From the NCBI RefSeq assembly GCF_028747785.1, contig NZ_CP118158.1, forward strand, positions 4,402,001 to 4,466,000: a stretch of DNA of 64,000 nucleotides, written 5' to 3'. The first letter of the stretch is position 1, and each line of letters starts with the position of its first letter. The position numbers and the translations under genes were made by a program. Below the pieces are notes generated by a model that saw only the letters and a program-made list of their open reading frames with translations, was not told the DNA's origin and made no database searches. Shown one piece after another: positions 1 through 6,793 of this stretch. The stretch is from Halosimplex aquaticum (GTDB lineage Archaea > Halobacteriota > Halobacteria > Halobacteriales > Haloarculaceae).

Positions 1-2
1 AC

Positions 3-1217
3 ATCATGGGGACGCTCTCGGTCCTGCGCACCCTCGACGACGCCGACGTGCCCTTCCTGGCGATCGTCGGCAACCACGAGGGCAAACGAGACGCCCAGTG
101 GCTGGACCTCTTCGAGTCGCTCGGCCTCGCCACCCGCCTCGGTCCCGAACCGGTCGCGGTCGGGGACACGGCCTTCTACGGCCTCGACTTCGTCCCTCGC
201 TCGCGCCGCGAGGGTTTCGAGATGGACTGCGACGCCCACGACCGCGACCACGCCGCGCTGGTCACCCACGGTCTGTTCGAACCGTTCGACTTCGGCGAGT
301 GGGACCCGCGGGAGATCTTCGACGCGGCCGACGTCGAGTTCGACGCGCTCCTGCTGGGCGACAACCACCACGCCGACACCGCCGAGGTCGACGGCACCTG
401 GGTGACCTACTGCGGGTCGACCGAGCGGACGAGCACCACCGAGCGCGCCGAGCGGGGATACAACCTCGTCACCTTCGACGGCGACGTGGACATCCGCCGA
501 CGCGGCCTCGACACCCGCGAGTTCGTCTTCGTGGACCTGGAACTCGGCGAGGGCGAGGGCGTCGAGCGCGTCCGCCAGCGCGTCGACGAGTACGACATCG
601 AGGACGCGGTGGTAGTCGTCACCATCGACGGCGAGGGCGAACCGGTCACGCCCGCCGCGGTCGAGGAGTTCGCGCTCGAACGGGGCGCGCTCGTCGCCAG
701 GGTCACCGACCGCCGCGAGACGCCGGAGGAGACCGAACGCGAGGTCACCTTCGCCGACCCGGACGACGCCGTCCGCGAGCGCGTGCGCGAACTCGGCCTC
801 AGCAGCGCCGCACGCTCGCTCGACGAGACCGTCCGCGCCAGCAAGATCGCCGACTCGAACGTCGCCGAGGAGGTCGAGTCGCAGGTCGCCGACCTAGTCG
901 AGGCCGGCGACCCCGCGGAGTTCGCCGCGGCCGACCTCGGCCCCGACGAGAGCGATGCGGGTGACGAGTCGGACGAGCGGAGCGACGGAGGATCGGGTCG
1001 ATCGAGCGACGACGAAGGCGAATCCACGGCGGATCCGGAACCGACGGCGGACAGCGATTCCGCCGGCGCCGACGGTGAACCAGGCGAGGACGCGTCGGCT
1101 GAAACGGGCGCGTCGGCGGAGGTGGACGTATCGGCTGAAACGGACACGTCGACGAAGGAGGGCGAACCGCCGGACGAGGACCCGGAAGACCAGGCAACGA
1201 TGGGTGAGTACCTGTGA
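3..1217 (+). CDS. mre11: DNA double-strand break repair nuclease Mre11 (5' end missing)
   Basis: The frame is open to the left edge, so the N-terminus with the first phosphoesterase motifs lies outside the window. What remains carries the calcineurin-like motif GNHE, soon after the window edge, and LLGDNHH further on; both are metal ligands in the Mre11 nuclease fold. The last ~100 residues are a low-complexity Asp/Glu/Ser/Thr tail, usual in haloarchaeal proteins and probably disordered. With Rad50 it forms the complex that tethers and resects broken DNA ends. The stop overlaps the rad50 start (GTGA at 1214-1217), so the two subunits are translationally coupled. Identity rests on these motifs plus the adjacent rad50. 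Confidence 0.93.
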   Translation: MMGTLSVLRTLDDADVPFLAIVGNHEGKRDAQWLDLFESLGLATRLGPEPVAVGDTAFYGLDFVPRSRREGFEMDCDAHDRDHAALVTHGLFEPFDFGEWDPREIFDAADVEFDALLLGDNHHADTAEVDGTWVTYCGSTERTSTTERAERGYNLVTFDGDVDIRRRGLDTREFVFVDLELGEGEGVERVRQRVDEYDIEDAVVVVTIDGEGEPVTPAAVEEFALERGALVARVTDRRETPEETEREVTFADPDDAVRERVRELGLSSAARSLDETVRASKIADSNVAEEVESQVADLVEAGDPAEFAAADLGPDESDAGDESDERSDGGSGRSSDDEGESTADPEPTADSDSAGADGEPGEDASAETGASAEVDVSAETDTSTKEGEPPDEDPEDQATMGEYL

Positions 1218-3913
1218 GGTTCGAGCGCGTCAGGCTCTCGAACTTCAAGTGCTACGACGACGCGGACCTGCGCCTCGACCGCGGCGTGACGGTCATCCAC
1301 GGACTCAACGGCAGCGGGAAGTCGTCACTGCTGGAGGCGTCGTTCTTCGCACTGTACGGCTCGAAGGGGTTGGACGGTAACCTGGGCGACGTGGTCACCA
1401 TCGGCGCCGACGACACGGAGGTCGAACTCTGGTTCGCCCACGGAGGCGACTCGTATCACGTCGAGCGGCGCGTCCGCGCGACCGGCGACCAGCCGACGAC
1501 GGCGAAGTGCGTCCTCGAAGCGCCGGACGCGACGATCGAGGGGGCCCGCGACGTCCGCGCCTACGTCGAGGACCTCCTCCGCATGGACGCCGAGGCGTTC
1601 GTCAACTGCGCGTACGTCCGCCAGGGCGAGGTGAACAAGCTCATCAACGCCTCGCCCGCCCAGCGCCAGGACATGCTCGACTCGCTCCTCCAGCTGGGCA
1701 AGCTCGAAGACTACCGCGAGCGCGCCAGCGACGCCCGCGTCGGCGTCGGTCGCGTCCGCGACGACAAGCGCGGCGCCCTCTCGCAGCTCGACGAGCAGAT
1801 CGAGGCCAAGGAGGAGAAGGAGCTCCACGCCCGGCTCAACGACCTGCAGAGCGAACACGAGGAGGTCGCCGCCGAGATCGACCGCTTCGACGAACAGCGG
1901 GAGAAGGCCGTCGAGACGCGCGACCGCGCCGTCGAGATCCTCGAAAGCTACGAGGAGAAACGCGAGGAACTCGCGTCCCTCGAATCGGACATCGAGGACC
2001 TTCGCGAGCAGATATCCGAGACCGAACGCGACCGCGAGGAACTGGCCGAGACGATCAGTGACCATCGCGAGACCCGCGAGGAACGCCGCGATGAACTCGG
2101 GGAACTGCTTCCCGAAACGGAACTCGACGGCGACGCCGAGGACCCGCCGAGTCCCGACGCGGTCGACGACCGACTCGACGCGCTCGCCGAGCGGGACGAC
2201 GAACTGCAGTCGGACCTCAACGAGGTCACCTCGGCGGTGACCGAACACACGAATCAGGCCGAGAACCTCCGGGAGAGCGCCGAGGACCTCGAATCGCAGG
2301 CCGAGCAGCGGCGCGAGCAGGCCGCGGAGTTCGAGTCCGACGTGGCCGAGACTCGCGAGTCGCTCGCGGACCGCCGCGAGAAGATCGACGAACTCGGCGA
2401 GCGCGTCGAGGCGCTCGAAGCGGCGTTCGAGGACGCGCCGGTCGAGTTCGGCGAGGCGGCGTCGTTCCGCGAGGACGTCGCCGACGACCTCAGCGAGGCC
2501 CGCGAGACGGTCGCGGGGCTCGAATCCGACGTCGAGAACCGGCGCGAACAGATCGAGGAGGCCGAGGAACTCCTCGATCAGGGCAAGTGTCCCGAGTGCG
2601 GGCAGGACGTCGACGACTCCCCGCACGTCGAGACCATCGACGACGACCGCGAGCGCCTCGCGGCGTTAGAGGACGACCTCGCGGAGGCCCGCGAGCGGCA
2701 GTCGGCCCTCGAAGACCGGCTCGAACGCGCGGAGGACCTCGTCGAGACCGAGTCCGAGATTCGGGAGTGCCGGACGAACCGCTCGAACGTCGAGCAGCTC
2801 GTCGAGCAGCGCGAGGCGACCGTCGAGGAGAAAGTCGAGCAGATCGAGCAGCTCCGCGAGGAGGCCGAGGAACTCGAAGCCGAGGCCGAGCAGAAGCGGG
2901 AAGAGGCAGCCGAGCGCGAGGACGCCGCGGAGGAGTGCCGCGAGCGCGTCGCGGAGATCAACAAAGAGCGCGGGACGATCCGCGAGCGGCGCGAGCGCCT
3001 GGAGCGCGTCGAGGACCTGCTCGACGCCGTCGCGGACGCCACCGACGCCATCGAGCGCCTGCGCGAGCGCCGCGAGCACCTCGAAGAGACGAACGACGAA
3101 CGCCGCGAGCGCCTCGTCGAGAAGCGCGAGCGCCGGTCGGACCTCCAGGAGGAGTTCGACGAGGACCGCATCGAGCAGGCCCGCGAGCAGCGCGAGACCG
3201 CCTCCGACTACGTCGAGAAGGCCGACGCGAAGCTCGAATCGCTGCGCGAGCGCCGCGACGACCTCCAGTCGGCCATCGGCGGCGTCGAGAACGAGATCGA
3301 GGAGCTCGAATCGCTGCGCGAGCGCCGCGACGACCTCGCCGAGCGCGTCGCGTGGCTCGACTCGCTGTACGAGGAGACCGAGCAGCTCCAGCGGATGTAC
3401 GGCGACCTGCGCGCGGAGCTTCGCCAGCGCAACGTCGAGAGCCTGCAGGCGATGCTCAACGAGATCTTCGATCTGGTCTACCAGAACGACTCCTACGCCC
3501 GCATCGAGCTCTCCGGCGAGTACGAACTCACCGTCTACCAGAAGGACGGCGAACCGCTCGACCCCGAACAGCTCTCCGGCGGCGAGCGCGCCCTGTTCAA
3601 CCTGAGCCTCCGCTGTGCCATCTACCGCCTGCTCGCCGAGGGCATCGAGGGCACCGCGCCCATGCCGCCGCTCATCCTCGACGAGCCCACCGTCTTCCTG
3701 GACTCCGGGCACGTCTCACAGCTCGTGGAGCTCGTCGAGGCGATGCGGGAGTACGGCGTCGAGCAGATCCTCGTCGTCAGCCACGACGAGGAACTCGTCG
3801 GCGCCGCAGACGACCTCGTCCGCGTCGAGAAGGACTCGACGACGAACCGCTCCACGGTCGTCCGCGAGGAGCCCGAGGACCGACTCGCCGAAGTCGTCGG
3901 GGCCGGCGACTGA
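1214..3913 (+). CDS. rad50: DNA repair ATPase Rad50
   Basis: This is an 899-residue SMC-like ATPase that partners Mre11 at DNA breaks. The Walker A motif GLNGSGKS lies at residues 30-37. A long Arg/Glu-rich coiled coil is broken at its apex by the zinc hook CPEC (Cys459 and Cys462), where two Rad50 molecules join through zinc. The ABC signature LSGGER is near residue 787, and the Walker B segment LILDEPT with Asp823/Glu824 near 820, followed by the D-loop. Length and domain order match archaeal Rad50. The start is GTG, fixed by its overlap with the mre11 stop. No truncation or frameshift is seen. Confidence 0.97.
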   Translation: MRFERVRLSNFKCYDDADLRLDRGVTVIHGLNGSGKSSLLEASFFALYGSKGLDGNLGDVVTIGADDTEVELWFAHGGDSYHVERRVRATGDQPTTAKCVLEAPDATIEGARDVRAYVEDLLRMDAEAFVNCAYVRQGEVNKLINASPAQRQDMLDSLLQLGKLEDYRERASDARVGVGRVRDDKRGALSQLDEQIEAKEEKELHARLNDLQSEHEEVAAEIDRFDEQREKAVETRDRAVEILESYEEKREELASLESDIEDLREQISETERDREELAETISDHRETREERRDELGELLPETELDGDAEDPPSPDAVDDRLDALAERDDELQSDLNEVTSAVTEHTNQAENLRESAEDLESQAEQRREQAAEFESDVAETRESLADRREKIDELGERVEALEAAFEDAPVEFGEAASFREDVADDLSEARETVAGLESDVENRREQIEEAEELLDQGKCPECGQDVDDSPHVETIDDDRERLAALEDDLAEARERQSALEDRLERAEDLVETESEIRECRTNRSNVEQLVEQREATVEEKVEQIEQLREEAEELEAEAEQKREEAAEREDAAEECRERVAEINKERGTIRERRERLERVEDLLDAVADATDAIERLRERREHLEETNDERRERLVEKRERRSDLQEEFDEDRIEQAREQRETASDYVEKADAKLESLRERRDDLQSAIGGVENEIEELESLRERRDDLAERVAWLDSLYEETEQLQRMYGDLRAELRQRNVESLQAMLNEIFDLVYQNDSYARIELSGEYELTVYQKDGEPLDPEQLSGGERALFNLSLRCAIYRLLAEGIEGTAPMPPLILDEPTVFLDSGHVSQLVELVEAMREYGVEQILVVSHDEELVGAADDLVRVEKDSTTNRSTVVREEPEDRLAEVVGAGD

Positions 3914-4102
3914 ACGACGGGATTCGGGGACTCGACGCGTTCGAGCCCTCCGGGACCCCCGATTCGAAGTTCACGATGGCCGCGATCCTGCGAATCCCGG
4001 CCGAGATCGAGACGGTCGCTCGATTCACGTGGGCCACTCACTCCATCCGCGAAGACGGCTGCTGACCGCGCGAGATTCTGCCGGATCAGTGCACCCGTTC
4101 TC

Positions 4103-4813
4103 TCACCCGGAGATGTCGTACTCCTCGTGGAGGAACCAGTAGTCGTAGTCGCGACCGTCGGGAGCCGGGTCGAACCCGATCTCGACGCCGTAGGGGCCGG
4201 ACGGTCGCTCGTCGGACCGGATCAGTTCGGCGCCGCCCGTTCCGTAGATAGTCGTGACGGCGGTCCCGTTCGTGTGGGTGGCCTCCACCTCGGTCGCGAT
4301 CAGCGCGTGGCCGCTCGTCGACCCCGGCGCGGAGAAGTTCCCGAGCGACCGCTCGCCGGACACCTCCGTCACGTCGACGGTGACCGACTGGGACTCGTGA
4401 CACTCCCCGGTGGGCGTCGGAAGCGGGGTCAGCGTCGGTTTGTACGGTCCCGAGAACACGTCGGGATAGCAGGGCCCGAGGTCGCGTAGCTCGTCGACGA
4501 AGACGACCCGGAACGTCACTTCGACCGACGCGAACTCGTCGGGGATATCGCCGGCGCGGACGACGTATTCGACGGACGTGGGCTCCGATGTCGGCGTCGA
4601 CTGCGTCTGGGTTGGAAGGGCAGTCGACGGCACCGATCCCGGCGTCTTCGTCGCCGTGGGGGTCGGTGAATCGGCCGACTGCTGGGGCGACGGAGACGGC
4701 GCGGGTGACGGTGTGAGGGATGGGACCGTGGACTCCGTACTCGGCTGGCCGGTCGTACAGCCGGCGAGGACCAGCGACGCCGCGACCGCGAACGCGAGGA
4801 CCGTTCGGCGCAT
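4103..4813 (-). CDS. Secreted lipoprotein, function unknown
   Basis: The protein has 236 residues. It begins with MRR, a hydrophobic stretch and a lipobox ending LAGC (Cys near residue 19), so it is probably exported and lipid-anchored. A Ser/Thr/Pro-rich linker covers about residues 20-75, as in haloarchaeal surface proteins. The remainder is a beta-rich globular domain with two cysteines flanking the GPCYPD and GECHES segments, which could form a disulfide. I do not recognise the family. A TATA-like element lies about 27 bases upstream on the minus strand (near 4840). Longer overlapping frames on the same strand lack these features and look like composition shadows. Confidence 0.75.
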   Translation of the reverse strand: MRRTVLAFAVAASLVLAGCTTGQPSTESTVPSLTPSPAPSPSPQQSADSPTPTATKTPGSVPSTALPTQTQSTPTSEPTSVEYVVRAGDIPDEFASVEVTFRVVFVDELRDLGPCYPDVFSGPYKPTLTPLPTPTGECHESQSVTVDVTEVSGERSLGNFSAPGSTSGHALIATEVEATHTNGTAVTTIYGTGGAELIRSDERPSGPYGVEIGFDPAPDGRDYDYWFLHEEYDISG

Positions 4814-4880
4814 GTCCGGGCGGTTTCACCGCCGACTGTAAACGTCTTCTACCCGGCGGACTCGCGGCCCGACCGGTTCG

Positions 4881-5318
4881 TCATCCCTCGTCTTCGGCGG
4901 CGACGAGCGCCGACAGGCCCGCGCGTCCGCGCTCGGTCGTCTCGTAGCCGCGGACCCCCGCGACGTCGGTCTCGGCGATCAGGCCCGCGGCCCGGAACTC
5001 GCTCAGCAGGCCGTGCAGGTCGCTCTCGCAGAGGTCGACGGCGCCCATGAGCGTCCGCACGTCCACGGGACTGCGGGCGTCGATCTCCAGCAGGAGCCCG
5101 AGCGACCGATCGTCGTGGACTGCGCCGACGACTGCGCGGACCGGTTCCGGGACCGCTCGGCTCGCCGTCTCCAGCGGGGACTCCCCGTCGACGGGCTCCA
5201 GCCGGTCGTTGGCGACGTGTCGCTCCTCGCCGGTCTCGGGGTCGCGGACGCGCGAGGAATCGCTGGACTGCTTGAGCAGGAGATAGCGCCGCCCGGACTC
5301 GTCGCGGACCGTTCGCAT
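4881..5318 (-). CDS. Small winged-helix-like haloarchaeal protein
   Basis: This 145-residue acidic protein has two parts. The N-terminal ~50 residues (RRYLLLKQSS, VRDPETGEERHV) look like a small beta domain. The C-terminal ~90 residues read like a winged helix: helices around SLGLLLEI, SPVDVRTLM and LHGLLSEFRAAGLI, then a wing-like segment ending in TTERGRAGL. No metal ligands or catalytic residues are evident. It resembles conserved haloarchaeal proteins of unknown function, and I cannot give a reliable family number. It may be a DNA-binding regulator, which is inference from the fold pattern only. Confidence 0.7.
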   Translation of the reverse strand: MRTVRDESGRRYLLLKQSSDSSRVRDPETGEERHVANDRLEPVDGESPLETASRAVPEPVRAVVGAVHDDRSLGLLLEIDARSPVDVRTLMGAVDLCESDLHGLLSEFRAAGLIAETDVAGVRGYETTERGRAGLSALVAAEDEG

Positions 5319-5399
5319 GTGTGCCCGTAGCCGACTCGCGGGGTTAGCCGTTCCGGTCGAACCCGTAAGCCCGCCGGCCAGATCGCCGCAGCCGCGGTC

Positions 5400-5774
5400 T
5401 CACTCCCTTCCGTCCCGGAACTGTCGATACTCGCGGACGCCGTAGACGAACGCGGCGACGCCGAGGACGAACAGGGGACCGCCGGTGTCCCAGTCGCTCC
5501 TGAAGAAGACGAACATCGGGCCGAGCGACATCGCGAGCAGCGCGACGTCGAAGACGAGGACGAGCCGCCAGAACGTCCGCGAGACCTCCGGATCGACGTC
5601 TCCGTCCAGTGCGCCGGCGTCCGCCTCGTCGGTCTCACCGGCGTCGGCGGCTCCTGGCACGGACGGGATATCGACTTCCGGCACGTCCACCTCGGGGACG
5701 TCGGGGCCGAGCGACGATTCGAACCGCTCGGCGCCGCCCAGCAGGCCGTCGTCCTCGTCCGCGTCGTTCGACAC
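5400..5774 (-). CDS. Small two-helix membrane protein
   Basis: I chose the internal GTG at 5774, giving about 124 residues beginning VSNDADEDD. The 47 codons upstream are Arg-rich and coincide with a decayed repeat, so they are unlikely to be translated. The N-terminal half is acidic and low complexity (VPEVDVPEVDIPSVP). The C-terminal half has two hydrophobic helices (LVLVFDVALLAMSLGPMFVFF and PLFVLGVAAFVYGV) after the motif RTFWRL. It resembles a haloarchaeal membrane family of unknown function, perhaps DUF7322 from memory. It lies in the same orientation as the winged-helix gene downstream. Confidence 0.65.
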   Translation of the reverse strand: MSNDADEDDGLLGGAERFESSLGPDVPEVDVPEVDIPSVPGAADAGETDEADAGALDGDVDPEVSRTFWRLVLVFDVALLAMSLGPMFVFFRSDWDTGGPLFVLGVAAFVYGVREYRQFRDGRE

Positions 5775-5842
5775 ACCCGCCGGTTGCGGACTGGCGGCAA
5801 AAAGGGTTCCCACTCGGTGCACAGCCTCGAATCGCCGGATAC

Positions 5843-5918
5843 TCAGGGCATCTGGCCGAGCGCGGGGGCGTCGTCGGATCCGTCTCAGGGGAGCGCTCTC
5901 CGCGTCGGATACCACCGG
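5843..5918 (-). pseudogene. Decayed partial copy of the 6461-6667 gene's 3' end
   Basis: Bases 5843-5879 match 6461-6497 at 35 of 37 positions in the same orientation, including the stop codon. On the minus strand this copy reads DGSDDAPALGQMP then stop, against ESDDALALGQMA then stop in the intact gene. Weaker similarity continues to about 5918, where a stop interrupts the copy's frame. It is therefore a truncated, degraded duplicate rather than a gene. Confidence 0.7.
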
Positions 5919-5981
5919 GGACTCACAATCAACGATACGTACGACGCGCTCGAAATGGGAACAGGAATTGGGAACCCCGTT

Positions 5982-6191
5982 TCAAGCGTCTCCGCGTGAA
6001 CGCCGCCCGCAATTCGGGCAACTCCACTGGTAACGGGCCCGCTTGGAACTGACTAACGCGCCACCTTCTAGGTCCACTCTCAGGTCGCCGCTGTTTTCCG
6101 CACACCGATAGTGAAATTTCATCCCGCAGTTCCCACACCGATCGTCCACCTCCGTCTCTCCACAGTACTCACACTCTCCCCGAAGTGCCAT
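5982..6191 (-). CDS. Small zinc-finger protein
   Basis: The predicted protein has 69 residues with four Cys/His clusters: CEYCG, CGNCG, HYRC and CPNCG. This is enough for two zinc sites, in a treble-clef or PHD-like arrangement. The start has an AT-rich promoter on the minus strand (TATA-like AAATTTATTATT about 25-35 bases upstream), which suggests a leaderless transcript. Local DNA is clearly richer in AT than its neighbours. The gene also lies between the two copies of a 37-bp direct repeat (5843 and 6461), hinting at a recent insertion. Function is unknown; small zinc fingers in haloarchaea are common and often regulatory. Confidence 0.6.
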   Translation of the reverse strand: MALRGECEYCGETEVDDRCGNCGMKFHYRCAENSGDLRVDLEGGALVSSKRARYQWSCPNCGRRSRGDA

Positions 6192-6212
6192 GCACCTCGC
6201 TAGTATATGACA

Positions 6213-6226
6213 GCCAATAATAAATT
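6213..6226 (-). promoter_or_regulatory. AT-rich promoter of the small zinc-finger gene
   Basis: An AT block (AATAATAAATTTGTG on the plus strand) sits 22-35 bases upstream of the ATG at 6191, the spacing expected for an archaeal TATA box serving a leaderless transcript. Confidence 0.55.
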
Positions 6227-6460
6227 TGTGCGATAGTTAACCGCAACCGTGGCTGAATAAATGAGTGGGTACAGCAGATTTTGCGTGGACTTCCCCTGTT
6301 TCCAGGTCTCAAATGCGGTCTGTGTCTCGCTTCCCTGGAAGCCGCTTTGCCGGCGGGCGTGTCTGGATTATTACCGTGAACTACCAAACCAAACGGGGTC
6401 GGCCTCCGATAGCGTGGGCGACTCCGATACGTCGAGGACAATAGATCGGCGAAGTCGGCG

Positions 6461-6667
6461 TCAGGCCATCTGGCCGAGCGCGAGGGCGTCGTCGGATTCG
6501 ACCCAGGCGAGGGGGTTCTCCACGTCGAAGAGGACCACGCGGTCGTCGACCTCGTAGGCGTCCGTGGCGGCGACGCCGACCGTGTCGGCCGGGGCCGCTC
6601 GCACGTCCGCCGTCGGCTCGCTGTCGCCACTGTCCGACACGTCGCGGGGCGTCGTGTGGTCCGTCAT
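6461..6667 (-). CDS. Small acidic haloarchaeal protein (DUF7331-like)
   Basis: Sixty-eight residues starting MTDHTTPRD, with a disordered acidic N-terminus and a conserved-looking core: DAYEVDDRVVLFDVENPLAW, then ESDDALALGQMA at the C-terminus. It resembles a family of short haloarchaeal proteins of unknown function, which I recall as DUF7331. The name is from memory; the reading frame is clear. The start is divergent from polB, with roughly 127 bases between the two start codons. A decayed copy of its C-terminus is found at 5843-5918. Confidence 0.65.
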   Translation of the reverse strand: MTDHTTPRDVSDSGDSEPTADVRAAPADTVGVAATDAYEVDDRVVLFDVENPLAWVESDDALALGQMA

Positions 6668-6759
6668 GGCTTCGTGCCGGGGTTTGTGACACCGTATCAA
6701 GTATCTTCTGCCTGCAACGACGACGCGAGGGGCGCCGGGCCCGACCGGGCAGACCGCGG

Positions 6760-6770
6760 TTATTTTAATC
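6760..6770 (+). promoter_or_regulatory. TATA box of polB
   Basis: TTATTTTAATC lies 24-34 bases before the polB ATG at 6794. It supports that ATG rather than the upstream in-frame ATG at 6656, which would add 46 untypical residues and overlap this promoter. Confidence 0.65.
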
Positions 6771-6793
6771 GGCGGCCGCCAAGCGGGACCATC

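Noticed and set aside
3914-4102. Possible small gene after rad50
   Set aside because: Only shadow frames; no start with promoter or motif.
6656-6793. 46-residue N-terminal extension of PolB
   Set aside because: The TATA box at 6760 lies within it and the sequence lacks family similarity; the ATG at 6794 fits.
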